From Phymatolithon calcareum (Eukaryota > Rhodophyta > Florideophyceae > Hapalidiales), in NCBI GenBank assembly GCA_977006965.1, contig OZ345360.1, forward strand, positions 3,064,766-3,128,765: a stretch of 64,000 nucleotides of DNA, read 5' to 3'. Below the pieces are notes generated by a model. The model had not been told where the DNA came from and did no database searches. It worked only from the letters and a program-made list of their open reading frames with translations. The position numbers and the translations under genes were made by a program. Positions 1 through 13,722 of this stretch are shown piece by piece (position 1 is the first letter of the stretch; every line of letters starts with the position of its first letter).

Positions 1-2766
1 GAAAATGAATGAAAATGAATGAAAATGAATGAAAATGAATGAAAATGAATGAAAATGAATGAAAATGAATGAAAATGAATGAAAATGAATGAAAATGAAT
101 GAAAATGAATGAAAATGAATGAAAATGAATGAAAATGAATGAAAATGAATGAAAATGAATGAAAATGAATGAAAATGAATGAAAATGAATGAAAATGAAT
201 GAAAATGAATGAAAATGAATGAAAATGAATGAAAATGAATGAAAATGAATGAAAATGAATGAAAATGAATGAAAATGAATGAAAATGAATGAAAATGAAT
301 GAAAATGAATGAAAATGAATGAAAATGAATGAAAATGAATGAAAATGAATGAAAATGAATGAAAATGAATGAAAATGAATGAAAATGAATGAAAATGAAT
401 GAAAATGAATGAAAATGAATGAAAATGAATGAAAATGAATGAAAATGAATGAAAATGAATGAAAATGAATGAAAATGAATGAAAATGAATGAAAATGAAT
501 GAAAATGAATGAAAATGAATGAAAATGAATGAAAATGAATGAAAATGAATGAAAATGAATGAAAATGAATGAAAATGAATGAAAAATGAAAATGAATGAA
601 AATGAATGAAAATGAATGAAAATGAATGAAAATGAATGAAAATGAATGAAAATGAATGAAAATGAATGAAAATGAATGAAAATGAATGAAAATGAATGAA
701 AATGAATGAAAATGAATGAAAATGAATGAAAATGAATGAAAATGAATGAAAATGAATGAAAATGAATGAAAATGAATGAAAATGAATGAAAATGAATGAA
801 AATGAATGAAAATGAATGAAAATGAATGAAAATGAATGAAAATGAATGAAAATGAATGAAAATGAATGAAAATGAATGAAAATGAATGAAAATGAATGAA
901 AATGAATGAAAATGAATGAAAATGAATGAAAATGAATGAAAATGAATGAAAATGAATGAAAATGAATGAAAATGAATGAAAATGAATGAAAATGAATGAA
1001 AATGAATGAAAATGAATGAAAATGAATGAAAATGAATGAAAATGAATGAAAATGAATGAAAATGAATGAAAATGAATGAAAATGAATGAAAATGAATGAA
1101 AATGAATGAAAATGAATGAAAATGAATGAAAATGAATGAAAATGAATGAAAATGAATGAAAATGAATGAAAATGAATGAAAATGAATGAAAATGAATGAA
1201 AATGAATGAAAATGAATGAAAATGAATGAAAATGAATGAAAATGAATGAAAATGAATGAAAATGAATGAAAATGAATGAAAATGAATGAAAATGAATGAA
1301 AATGAATGAAAATGAATGAAAATGAATGAAAATGAATGAAAATGAATGAAAATGAATGAAAATGAATGAAAATGAATGAAAATGAATGAAAATGAATGAA
1401 AATGAATGAAAATGAATGAAAATGAATGAAAATGAATGAAAATGAATGAAAATGAATGAAAATGAATGAAAATGAATGAAAATGAATGAAAATGAATGAA
1501 AATGAATGAAAATGAATGAAAATGAATGAAAATGAATGAAAATGAATGAAAATGAATGAAAATGAATGAAAATGAATGAAAATGAATGAAAATGAATGAA
1601 AATGAATGAAAATGAATGAAAATGAATGAAAATGAATGAAAATGAATGAAAATGAATGAAAATGAATGAAAATGAATGAAAATGAATGAAAATGAATGAA
1701 AATGAATGAAAATGAATGAAAATGAATGAAAATGAATGAAAATGAATGAAAATGAATGAAAATGAATGAAAATGAATGAAAATGAATGAAAATGAATGAA
1801 AATGAATGAAAATGAATGAAAATGAATGAAAATGAATGAAAATGAATGAAAATGAATGAAAATGAATGAAAATGAATGAAAATGAATGAAAATGAATGAA
1901 AATGAATGAAAATGAATGAAAATGAATGAAAATGAATGAAAATGAATGAAAATGAATGAAAATGAATGAAAATGAATGAAAATGAATGAAAATGAATGAA
2001 AATGAATGAAAATGAATGAAAATGAATGAAAATGAATGAAAATGAATGAAAATGAATGAAAATGAATGAAAATGAATGAAAATGAATGAAAATGAATGAA
2101 AATGAATGAAAATGAATGAAAATGAATGAAAATGAATGAAAATGAATGAAAATGAATGAAAATGAATGAAAATGAATGAAAATGAATGAAATGAATGAAA
2201 ATGAATGAAAATGAATGAAAATGAATGAAAATGAATGAAAATGAATGAAAATGAATGAAAATGAATGAAAATGAATGAAAATGAATGAAAATGAATGAAA
2301 ATGAATGAAAATGAATGAAAATGAATGAAAATGAATGAAAATGAATGAAAATGAATGAAAATGAATGAAAATGAATGAAAATGAATGAAAATGAATGAAA
2401 ATGAATGAAAATGAATGAAAATGAATGAAAATGAATGAAAATGAATGAAAATGAATGAAAATGAATGAAAATGAATGAAAATGAATGAAAATGAATGAAA
2501 ATGAATGAAAATGAATGAAAATGAATGAAAATGAATGAAAATGAATGAAAATGAATGAAAATGAATGAAAATGAATGAAAATGAATGAAAATGAATGAAA
2601 ATGAATGAAAATGAATGAAAATGAATGAAAATGAATGAAAATGAATGAAAATGAATGAAAATGAATGAAAATGAATGAAAATGAATGAAAATGAATGAAA
2701 ATGAATGAAAATGAATGAAAATGAATGAAAATGAATGAAAATGAATGAAAATGAATGAAAATGAAT
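1..2766. repeat. 10-bp satellite array (GAAAATGAAT)n
   Basis: A near-perfect tandem array of the decamer GAAAATGAAT, about 276 copies. Only two visible slips occur: an extra A near 583 and a lost A near 2190. Each shifts the phase and is followed by a long homogeneous run. The array ends abruptly at about 2766 in unique sequence. Every frame contains TGA, so it encodes nothing. It begins before the window. It is strand-asymmetric, with almost no C on the plus strand. Confidence 0.98.
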
Positions 2767-5700
2767 AATGAGATTGTGGTTTTTTGCTGTAAGATCTGGA
2801 ACCGGGTCGGATGCCACAAAAGAGATGCAACCGAGCGCGTGCCGTGCAGCATACGTGGAGGAAGAAGTACCCGCTGTTGTGATGGATCTTTGGACGGATG
2901 TTGGTGACTGTGAAGACCCGCGATGTCGTCGTCGTTGCTATTAGAACTTCCGTGAGTGTATTGGATGTCCTGGGCAAAGCAGAAGCGATTTATTCCCGTC
3001 GTGTGAAGCAATTCGTGACGAGCTGGAAGGAGATATCCGCTGCTTGTGGGCAATGAGATTGTAGCGCACGAACTCAGCACTAAAAATTAGAAGCGAGATG
3101 CAACTCTTATTAATTGGATGATGGAGACTGCGCATTAATTCCTGTATACGTAGGTCCACGTTTGAAAATACGATAGTGATACAAATATGGCCCCTACGTT
3201 AGCAAAATCGGCCTGCTTTTTGCCATATAGCTCCTAAACGCGTAGAGCAATTCGAAAAGGGATCGCTGAGTCGCGGTCATATCAAGCCTCCGCTCTGTAC
3301 AAAATTGCACGGATGTCTTATCCATTTCTTAAAACAGGGGATAATAGTGCACCTTGAAACTGTGCTGTTGGCCTGGCCTCAACACGAAGCCCTTTCTATA
3401 CACATTTCATTACTACATATTGCGTGCATTTAAAGCGGGGTTCAGTATCACCGCGAGGGGAAGTAGCAGCCAAGCTACCATCCATTCTCTTCTTCGAAAG
3501 CTGCGCTGGGGAGGTTGTCTTCTGGCAATATGTACATATTCTTTTCAAATGTACTGAATCTCTGAAGATACTCTTGGGTGCTTCTTGCGAAGATCTTTTG
3601 TGACGACAAGTGCAATTTATCTCTCCTCTCCCTTCTCTACATATCTATGCCATCTTCAATCCTTTCCACCGCAGACAGCCGTGGCGCGAGTATTGAAAAT
3701 CTTGAAGCAAAGCGATCGGTCTAAATTGCGAGCAAGAATTAAGGCTCACTTGGTGTAAGCGCCGGATACGAAGATGAAGCCGCTACACTCGGATTTTTTT
3801 AGTTTATCGGAATGCGAAAGTTCTAAAACAGGACGTTCACGGAATACTTGATAACAGCCATGTCGATTTTCATGCGAACGACAGAGCTGAGGTACAGAAA
3901 TCCGACGCTTGTACCGTCCAGGTTGCGCGCAGTGGAAATTTCGGCATAGCCGGTGCTTTTCTGAGCCTCGTTCAACTTACTACTCGTCGAGTAGGCTGGC
4001 AAGGTTCCTCAGATGCACCGTGCTGATGTGATCAGAGAGGTAGTGCTTGGAATATGTCAATGCTTGTTTGCATAGAACGAAGTATCAGAAAATTTTGATA
4101 CCATGTCGACAATGGTAAGTTTTTCGCGGCTGCTAGTCTGCGCAGCTGACACGAGTCTTTCCTACGTGTCAATGAACAGCGTGCAGGTGTGCAGGCTAAG
4201 CTCGACAGTTCTGCAGGGCCCATTTCTTCTGCTGAATAAGAACGCTATAAAGCGTTGGAAGCATGACGACGGGCCAGGTGCAGACAAAACTGGCATGGAC
4301 GACGCAGAGGCGCGATTTGTACTTCATCGTGTCTCTTCGGGACCAGACAGGGCGGTGTATGAAAAAGACTTTTCTCTCCGCCTTTGATGCAAACTACTCA
4401 AGAAGAACCTGTTTCCTCTGTCGCACAGTTTGACCCAAAGGAGAAGAGCCCTGCTCGTGGAAAACTTCTACATTTTAGACCACATTCTCAATAGAAAATG
4501 TAAGCGTTTTTGTCACAAGAACTGCTCCACACTTCTTGGTTTCAAACAGTCCCGAGGAGGGCCAGATTCTTCTGGAAGAATGCAATTAAGACGCAGCTAT
4601 TGGAAGCATTCAAGTCACAATTGCGTGATCTCGAAAACTTTCCCCCAGCAACAGTTAGGAACCGCATGATTGACTTCCTCTGTAGTTGAAAAGGTTCTAT
4701 CACAGTCATTAACTACATACAAATGAGTCCACAGACAATTTTCCATTCTCAAGTGGTTGCGTTGAATGTTTCTGAGAAGAATGGTTGCGCGTCGCGCGGG
4801 CAGTAATTTTGTCATCAGCGTAACACAGTGGGTTCCATATTAATCCTTCACACATAGATCTGCGGCCTAAATGTTCTAGAAATAAATTGCAGGAAGCTTA
4901 ACGGTGGTAATAGAGAATGAATTTGTTTCAAATTTTATAAATATGAACTTTTGACCTCCAAATTTTAATTTTTGGAAAAGCTATTTGGAAATCGTATATC
5001 AGAGCCCCTCTGCTCCAGAAATCTTGAGGTAGTGTTGCAAGCTGTGCCAAGCAGAAGGAAAACGTTTCCCGGTTATTCGTCTAAGGGGTTGTCCGGTGGT
5101 CTTCCGGGAATAGAAATCTTCTCTTCCTCGGTACTATGGGGGAGAGAAAGTGCAAAGGTCCGCGTCACGGGTCTCAAAAGGAAGGTCTTACCCATTCTGT
5201 CGTGTTAGGTGACGGATCTGCGAGCGCGACATTAGGACGGCCTGTTGAGAAGAGAAAATGTTCGGTTCATCTCAAGCGAGCGCCAAAACACCATACCCAG
5301 AGCGTACCTCTGCGCAAGCGGGTAGATGGTACACTAAAATTCCTAGCCCTGCCAAAAAATTGGGAAATATGATTTTTAAATTTGATAAGCCTTCAGGTGC
5401 AGAAAATTTTGAAAATTTAAACACCAAAATCTTATTTTTTATATTTAATTTTCAAGGGTAGTTTCGGTTGTGTGCCTTGCCTATTTATTTTTTGTGTGAT
5501 TAGTAACTCTCCTTCATATTTCTCTTACATAATTCAAAATCTAATTTCCTTGCTACAAGTCAATCCTCTTCTTTGTGATAATAAAACATCACTTAAACTT
5601 TCGTGTTTCCTCAACAGTTGCGCACAATTGCTTGTCATGGATATAAACAATCGTCTGGAGGCTATCTCGTCCGTTTTTGAGAGATCTTTCATGCGGAAAG

Positions 5701-8700
5701 CCAAAAAAAGCGTCTTGCTTATGAAGTATCAATGTCTCCATTTACTGTATATCAATTTTCTTCTCCGCACTTTGGAGTGTCGTCACGTACTTCCCCCACA
5801 GTGTGTTTCAGAACCGTGACTCTCATGAGCACCACGAGAGGTGTGGAAGAGGGAGCTTCTCGATCGAGGCGGTGGACTCTGCTCTACGACGGCTTGGACG
5901 GCTGTACCAGAAGATTGAATCTCTAATTCCGGATTGGAGACGTTAGCGACATATTTTCCGGGTGGTCACCTGGAAAATGAACTTGAGGGACGATTTTTAT
6001 CTTGAGGACTTTGTGTCTGAACCGGAGAAATAGCGGGCAGAGATTGTGGCGATTTGCCAGGAACCTGGAATGCAGGCTTTGCGAAAGTATCGCTATGTTG
6101 TTCTACCGGCAGGCTTCGAGCTGCGGATAAGTTAAATGTGCAGAAGGACAAGGAGCAGTTTTCATTCAAGTAAATACTTTTGAATTTTTATGCACGTCAG
6201 TATTGTGATACGCTCTGTTCATTACCCCTTTGCATTGTAATTTTTTGTTTCTCCTCTTACCGTGAATGAGAAAGGTGGAGCGGAGTAAGTTTTCAAGCGA
6301 AGCAAAAAAGCAAGTGTTAGCAATGGATATAAAACTGTTGGTCAAAGACGCATTGAGAGACAAAGCTCTCAGACAGATCTTGTCTGGGAATGTCGGTTAA
6401 GTGCTTCAGAACATCTCTTACTCTTTACTATATTGGATAAGAGGAAGATGGAAGTAGAATGAATAGTTGTTCAAAATAAATTAGCACGTCGATCAAAATT
6501 CAAAGGCAAAGATGGAGTACATGTAAGAGAAAAAATGTTCCAGACTTGGAATCACGCCCAGTACTTGACGGCAGTCGTTTTCCTGAATCTTGCATATCCG
6601 GGAAACCACAAAAAACAGTAGAAATGAGCAAACTACAGATAAAACTCAATAATAGATTTAGACATTCGAAACGGATACATTGTGCACTTGGACATAGCAA
6701 GATGCGCGGGAACCGACACTATAGCGTTGATAGTATGCGACCTTTGAGAATACAGTAGTAACGCAAACTGCTACACCCTGCTGAGAACCAGGAAGTGAGG
6801 GCCGGTATTAACAGGGAATGCCACGATGACTTGCATGCTGGATAGTGACAGAAACAGTATGTTTTCAAGATCGATAGGAAGGGTTGCCGAGCGAATTCAT
6901 GAAGTTTTGTGATCATGAGTAGCTGTTAAGCACCAATGCCTATCAGAATATTTGCAATATAAAATTGAGAGCCTGCATCAGAGTGAGTTGCGAAAGCCAC
7001 GAAAATGAGAAGAAGCGGCTAAGACATCTGATCTTCTCTCGAACGAAGAGCTTCTAATTGACCAAAGTTGTCCATAACGATCTTAAGAATACTTTCATCG
7101 TATTTTCGGTGAATACAGTGAGAAGATTTGATTGCCAATAGTACAGATTCGCTGAAAATGATTTCAATAACTTGGTTAGCAAATTTGCGCTGCATTCGTG
7201 ACAGAATTTCCATAGCAGCAGACTAGGCGCTATCCGAACAATTCTGTAGAATACCTGATCGGAGAAAGTCGGTCAAATTAATGCACCGATCTTGCAACCT
7301 CATGTTTTCCATCAAAATGTCCTCTAAGAGTTGCACAGAGTCTTCCGAGTTCCGATTCTGTACTCGGCACTCGCGGAAGATATATGGATCACTAAAAGAA
7401 GTCGTAGAAACTCTTCGACAGTCTTTCTCCGACCACTGTTCTTTTCACGAGTGGTACCCAGTGCTTTGAACAAATTCACAGGCGTTAGAAGAGCTGGCTG
7501 GCATTCTGCCCAAATTGAGTTCAACTCAATTAGCAACGTGAGGTCAGTTCGCTTATAAGAGTAGGACAATAAATCGCCAATAGTACAAACTTCCCTGAGA
7601 ACAAAAACGGCGGCATTTGGATTCCACTTGCGAAGAGACTGCAAGCTTTGATCACCTTCTCCGAGCTGCTTGCGAGTCTTCTATCTGTCGAAGTGAAAGA
7701 TGCCAGCCGCGGACAGGGTTCTAAGCTTCACAATTACCAATTCCTTGGTGCACGCTCGACCAACAATAACATCTCAAGAAATGACTAACGTCTCAAGGCA
7801 AGCAAAGTACTGCGCAAACGACGCTTCTTCCATTGATACCGTTGTGGTTCGTTACGATTGCAATTTACTAGGCCTTCTCAGTGCAGCTGCGGGTAACAGC
7901 GAATTTCTCTGGGTCACTGTCTCGTTCACTGCGTTTGAGATATTTTGAACACCGGTAGTATCGTCAAATAATGTATAAGCCTGTTTCCAAGAAGACTACA
8001 GCAACTACTCGAGGCCTTGAAAGCAGGACTCGCAATTATCTCCTTGGTTTGTAAGAGCGGCATGCCAAAGATCGATTTCGTGACATGAGTATGCTAGGAA
8101 ATGGTTTGTGGCTTGCAGAATGCACTAAACCAAGCTCCGTATCCTTGTAGATGTCACGAGTTTGAATTTTGACGCCACGCTACCTTGCGAGCGCAAAGAA
8201 AAACTTCTTTCCGAAAATGCTTTTCAATGGGCTTTCTCTTAAATCTGAAGGACATGCGCGAATTGTCGATTCTGTAACGATGATATCCTAACCACAGGCC
8301 TGCACAGAGAGCCAAATCACATACGTCTTTTTCTCGATAAACTCCTTTCGAAAGATCTTGCGATACGTCGAGGAAATGGAATCGACAGTGCCATCTCTTG
8401 GATACTTGCGATGCAATTTGTCGATAAATCGAAGTGGAGGAACAAGGGAAGAAGATTTCTGTGCGAACTAAGCATCTTTTTCTACGAACCGACAAAGCAT
8501 GGTAGTTACCAGCACGCCCACACGTTGGACCAGAGCACTTTTATGGTTGAGAGTTCCTCCGAAGAAATAATGACTCACGAACGACGTGGTCAGATTTGAT
8601 AATCGCTTGGCGCACATCATGATGACAGTTGATTTCGAAAAGAGAATAGGCAATTTTTGTTGAGCGCACCGACGATTTGGGATCGGGAATAGGGAGGAAG

Positions 8701-9930
8701 CTCGGATCTTGTTCGGTAATAGAGTAGGATCCTCGGGCGAATTGTTGTTGATGTTGCGAAGGAATAGGGAATGGAGTTGTTTCATGAAGAAAAACTGGAG
8801 TACATCGGGAAAATATTTCGAGTTTTCACTTTGTCATATACCTGCCGAACAACTTCTAAGGTAGACACTCGGAAGATGATTATATAGCCTCACCAAGTGC
8901 GCTCTAGAAAATCTAAAATCCTAAGCCAACTGCTAAAGCTGATTATGTTAAGTTCTAAAACATTAAACATTTTCTATGACTGGTTGTTTTTTATGAAACT
9001 CTTTTCTCAGTTGTGAAAACCCAAAATTTTAAATTTGGCCGCTAAAAAATTAATTTAATCTGTAATGCTTAATTGATAGACGCGTCGCACACGTGTAGAT
9101 GCGTCAAATCATTTTGCATGCCGTCAAGTCAGGCGATATCATTCAGCCGCCTAATCTGACGGACTCGCGCAGTACCTTCTGGGAGACTCACTGTCTCCCT
9201 TGACGATATCAGGAATCTTCCAAATTTTGGAAAGTCCTTGAAGATGACAACGGGTGGCACCGCCTCGCGAATATCTCGCTGTTTCGCGTTCTCCTTTCTG
9301 CCCTTAGGTCGTAAGCTGCGCGGTACGGAATTCATGAAGATTACACGGGGCCAGTCCTTGCTTTTGTTAGGATGATATCGCGTATCTGCCAACGTTCCTT
9401 CCCTCTTTGTGGACTCAAGCTTCGTTCCGAAAAGACACTGGCGTCGTTTATCTCAGCGTACTTGTCTCCACTTGCGTTTAATATCGCGACCATCGTATCA
9501 GGGAGCAATTAGTCCTTTCAAAATTCTGTTAAGTGCCGCCAAGCACGAGATCTTGTCAGTGCTATTGCGGAGGCATCGGATGGCCTCTCCCTTGACAATG
9601 GAAAGTTTCATGTGCTTTGCATGACTTGAATGCGCAGGAAGATAAAAGAAGCGGTTGGTAGCGTAGGAGACTGGCCTATCGTGTGCTCGCGCGTGTTCGT
9701 GTAGATGTATGATATCACTATCCGGTTAGCCGGCAACGCTAGCGTAGACTGATAGGTATAATAGCAATACGTTGGCATTACAGGCGCGAGCGGCCTATCT
9801 AGGCCGCCGCACCGAGGATCACTAAAGGCAACAAAGCCACCTTGGGGCAAAGGGGTCTGGATCGGGGATCGCACTGCGGGGAGAAGGGTTAGCGACCCAC
9901 TGCCCTGCCCTGCCTCGCCGTGACGGTATC
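2767..9930. other. Unannotated region, no recognisable gene
   Basis: Mixed-composition DNA with only short ORFs, none of which I recognise. Between about 7000 and 8790 the minus strand has a chain of short readable segments separated by stops, which may be a decayed coding sequence of unknown type. Short GGGAATA-like tracts sit at 8685-8698 and 8761-8772. I see no terminal repeats, tRNA or promoter that decides a gene. Confidence 0.5.
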
Positions 9931-11139
9931 CCGTGCTCCACCTACACTACTACGCGTTGGGATCGGCCCGGGCCGGTCGATCTACCGCTCGACTACGGCC
10001 CCGAGGGGCAGGACTGGACGCGTCGCCTCACCGCGTCGCGCCTAGGCGCTGCCCACTGTGCTGGCCTGCTACGACTAGGCTCCCGCTCTGCCACGCTACC
10101 GCCCGGATCGCGCAGCCGCACGCACCGACGTTCTCCTTGTGTTTTCGCTCCTTTGCGCTTTCCTACAGTAGTCTCCCGACCTAGAAGGTCCCGACTCGTC
10201 GGACGCCGCGCACGGCCTACGTGTGCCGCGAGCACTTTCTGGGCCGAGGCCCCTTTCCATGTCGACCAGATCTGAACTATCTAACCATTCCCTCCGACCT
10301 ACCCCTTCAAGCCGTGCCCGTGTTGTCCCGCCGTTGGACGCCGTCTCGTCGCGCCTTTACCCCGGCCGCCTCGTTTCCGCTGAGGTGCGCCGAAGCGCGA
10401 CGACAGCGCCACCGCCCGAGAGGCGACTTTCGCCGAGGCGGCGTACCAGGTCAGCACCGGCTTCCGAGGAACCCAGATCTCCAGGTATGGAGTTCCGACA
10501 TCTGCCCGCTCCTGCTGAAGAGCGAGAACCGCAGTTTCCGCCTGTTTCTTTAGGACCACATGCCTTTTCGCAAACGAGGCTCACCACCCAGCCGGTCGCC
10601 GTATCGGCAACCCAAGTACCCCCAGGACTTAAAGCCCTGAGGACGACACCGGCCGCCACGATGGCAGCCACCCCTGGCCCGTCGCAGGCGCGACCCAGAA
10701 CGGCGACTGCTCCTCCTTTTTCGGCACACACGACTACCTGGCCACCGCCTCCCCCGGCGCCCGTTTTTTCCGTTGCGGCCCCGGGCATGGAGCTCGCAAT
10801 CGGCCAAGCCGTGGACGCGGCCTTTCACCGCTGGTTCCTTGCCCAGCAGGCCGCAGAGCAGCAACGCTTCTAACAGTTGCGCCAGTGGATCGCCGAAGGA
10901 CTCCGAGACCACGAGGAGCGCCTACGGGCGGACCTCGAGGTGGAGTATTCCACGCGACGGGACCACCTTTCTCTCCGGGTGGAGTTCGCCAGGCTCCGCC
11001 AGTTAGTTTCCAGACCCCGGGACCGCTTCCCGGAACGCCGACGCTTCGGCGCGGGCCGCGGCCCAAGCCCCGAGCGGCATGTCCACCCGGACGACGAGGC
11101 GTTCGAGTTCCCATTCGCCAACCCAGAGGCCCACCACTA

Positions 11140-11167
11140 CACCAAAAATGGAATTTAGTGTCCCAGG
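11140..11167 (+). repeat. Left terminal inverted repeat of the pogo-like element
   Basis: Starts immediately after the TA at 11138-11139. It matches the reverse complement of 13723-13750 at 26 of 28 positions. The last 18 bases are GGAATTTAGTGTCCCAGG. Confidence 0.93.
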
Positions 11168-11954
11168 GTTGGCACTGTAAGAATAACCATATCGTAAGTT
11201 GTACGAGGGGTCCTATAGGGGTTGTAATACTCCATGAGCTCTGAGAACGTTTCCAAATAAATAAAAATATCGCCCTACAAAATAAAAATTGTCTCTGAAA
11301 CTTTCAATAGGCTCCTCCTCCAAAATACGTTAGATCTTACAGAAGCTGCAAGATTATCTACTTGGAAGCACTTTATTTTATATACGAAACATAACTCCCA
11401 TTGAAGCAAGGTAGCCGAATGGACTCACATAAATTCCGGGAATCTGGATAGTCGGTTATCTGTGCGGAGTGATGTGTCATGAGGTCTCGGGTTCAATCTT
11501 CTAGGCAGGGGCGAAACAGACATTAATTTGTCCTATACGCGAGATCCAAAGAGGGTTGTTTGGGAAATGCTCAGTCGCATAGTGTCAGCGCAGGTAAACG
11601 CCACTCATTGAAAATGTCGCCAGATGGATAGCTTACTTCTAAAACCTTCCTTTTTTAATTTTTTCTTAATTTACACACAAAATGGCGCTAATGATAGAAT
11701 TTGAAGATGCTGACTTCCTGAAAGCTGGCTCTTAAGATAACGCGTCATGACAAAAATCGTTTCAGGAAACAGGCCCCGTTTACAGTAATGCTATTGACCA
11801 ACGGCGCTGCTCCTCGAAGCATCAGAGTCAGCTCGGTGTGTTTAGAAATGATGGTGCAGAATCATTGAATGATATGGCCTTTCATATACTTTCCATATAG
11901 AATGTATCAATATGCATTAGTTAAGCGTTGTTGCGCTTATGCATGAGTAAAGCA

Positions 11955-11960
11955 TATAAG
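11955..11960 (+). promoter_or_regulatory. TATA box of the transposase gene
   Basis: TATAAG lies about 95 nt before the chosen ATG at 12053. The same TATA-to-ATG spacing is seen at the two minus-strand genes near 34.7 and 59.1 kb. Confidence 0.45.
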
Positions 11961-12052
11961 GACTAAATCTCTTCCGAGAGTCGCAGATAGCCCCACTCAA
12001 CCATTCCACCATACTCTCGATCTTGCAAAGCGCCGCTCGTTTGAGACCGAGA

Positions 12053-13600
12053 ATGTCCAACTCCGTCACCAATGTACCGCCCTCAACCAATCAACATCAC
12101 CCATCTTCTTGTCGGAGGACCCACGTTGTTTCAACTAAGTCCCAAAGGAAGGCAGTTATTCTATGGATGATTAACGAGGTCGAAACCTCGGGAAGTGATG
12201 ACGCAATTTGCGCTCGCACTGTGCAGCACTTTCCAACCATCTTCCGAGTAACGGATATGAAGTCATATGGAGCCTATCGGAAGAAAGCAATCCGTTGGTG
12301 GAACAGTCGCCAATCTTATCTTCAAAAACTGACCACACCAGAGGATAAGGCTATGTTCATCCAATCAAGACGTTCCATTGGAGTTTCGCAAAGACGTGTG
12401 CCTATCAAAGCTTTAACTGGTCGTGGAAGAAAGCGATATGCATGGGTGGACTATTTACACTCTGTCCTACTGGAAGAATTTGAAAGACTGAGCGCTGCTG
12501 GTGTCCACTTAAGCAGACGGCTTTTGAAACATATTGCACTCCGTACACTCTCCGACCCCACATCTCCATTCGTGTCAACCGACCTTGACGATCGTACTCA
12601 TCGCCCAATCATTACATATGTGACGGACAACTGGATCCAATCGTTCAGGAACAGATGCAACATCGTCATACGAAAGCAGTCCGGCTCTTTGCAACGGTGC
12701 AACGCCCATAACATATACACCGAGAAGTTGATTTCCCATCATCTCGGCCAATTGGAGCGCGAATTTTCAGATGGTGTGCTGGACGAGAACATGGTGGAGA
12801 ACATGGATGAGACGCACTTTATTTTTAACATGGATGACCATTACTCTCTTGGAGTGTATGGATGCAAGAAACTGAACTATGCGGACGTTGTCTCAGGCGG
12901 GGAAGGTATGACTATGGTTTTGCGTATCAGTGGAGGAGTGAACGCCAAAATTGAAGCACCATTTATGATTTTTCGCAACAGGAACCGAAACTATCCCATA
13001 CTGGGTGTTCCTGACAATGTACCCGGAGTTTCATACAGAACCGGGCCGAGGGGTTGGATGGACAAAAATGTTTTCAACCAGTGGTTAAACGAACCGCGAG
13101 CCATTTCAAGTGACCCTATTGGTCGGACGAGATCCTTGTTCATGGACAATTGCTCTGGTCACAATGAAACGCCGCAACAGGTGGAATCATTGAACTCTAT
13201 CAACACTAAGATTCGGTATCTTCCACCGAACAGCACGCATATGTGTCAGCCTTTGGATTCTTTTGTTATTCAAAAAATCAAGGCTGTATGGCGAGAGGAA
13301 TGGGAGGCAGAGAAATTGCAGCGCATGGAAGAGGGAGATTGGGCATCCGGTCCAGATGCTTCCGGCAAACTCAACAACCCTGGTAAGACATATTATTTGA
13401 AACTCGCGGTGCGATGCGTGGAAAAGGTGAACAGCATGCAGGATGAAAACGGTATTCCGATTGTACGCAAGGCTATGATACGTTGTGGTCTTGCACTAGA
13501 TACAGATGGAACGTGGAAAAAGGAGCAGCTGTTCGATTACTTGCAAGACATTGTTGAAAAACACCCTGAGGAATACTGTGGCCTTGTTCCTGAATATTGA
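12053..13600 (+). CDS. DDE transposase, pogo/Tigger-like (DDE_1 family)
   Basis: This 515-residue transposase cuts and joins its own element. The open frame extends ten codons upstream without an ATG, so the ATG at 12053 is chosen; a TATA box lies about 95 nt upstream. An HTH/CENP-B-like DNA-binding stretch (NWIQSFRNRCNIVIRKQSG) covers about residues 193-211. The catalytic triad is visible: D252 in NMDET, D365 in FMDNCSGHN and D402 in CQPLDSF, with 36 residues between the last two (DD36D). YLPPNSTH just before the third Asp is typical of the family. No stop or frameshift is present and AATAAA follows the TGA, so this is the only mobile-element gene here that looks functional. It resembles DDE-superfamily endonucleases common in oomycetes, fungi and some algae. 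Confidence 0.93.
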   Translation: MSNSVTNVPPSTNQHHPSSCRRTHVVSTKSQRKAVILWMINEVETSGSDDAICARTVQHFPTIFRVTDMKSYGAYRKKAIRWWNSRQSYLQKLTTPEDKAMFIQSRRSIGVSQRRVPIKALTGRGRKRYAWVDYLHSVLLEEFERLSAAGVHLSRRLLKHIALRTLSDPTSPFVSTDLDDRTHRPIITYVTDNWIQSFRNRCNIVIRKQSGSLQRCNAHNIYTEKLISHHLGQLEREFSDGVLDENMVENMDETHFIFNMDDHYSLGVYGCKKLNYADVVSGGEGMTMVLRISGGVNAKIEAPFMIFRNRNRNYPILGVPDNVPGVSYRTGPRGWMDKNVFNQWLNEPRAISSDPIGRTRSLFMDNCSGHNETPQQVESLNSINTKIRYLPPNSTHMCQPLDSFVIQKIKAVWREEWEAEKLQRMEEGDWASGPDASGKLNNPGKTYYLKLAVRCVEKVNSMQDENGIPIVRKAMIRCGLALDTDGTWKKEQLFDYLQDIVEKHPEEYCGLVPEY

Positions 13601-13722
13601 AATAAAGAAAAAGTGAAACAAATTTACAGCGTTCTTTCATCAATTTTTGTAAAATGTTGCTGCTCACTTCCCGCGAGCTTCTTTTCGAGTATTACTGTAA
13701 AGTCCTTTGCTATTGAATTTTA

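Noticed and set aside
9600-10220. 5' LTR of gypsy-1
   Set aside because: Searched by eye for sequence shared with 19656-20200 and for a primer site; none found.
10223-10788. Overlapping minus-strand ORFs in gypsy-1
   Set aside because: Long antisense frames are expected in G+C-rich coding DNA where stops are rare; their translations are low-complexity and match no family.
11412-11498. tRNA-like A box (TAGCCGAATGG) and B box (GGTTCAATC) in the pogo 5' region
   Set aside because: Acceptor ends do not pair and the T stem is weak. At most a tRNA-derived SINE trace, not supported enough to annotate.
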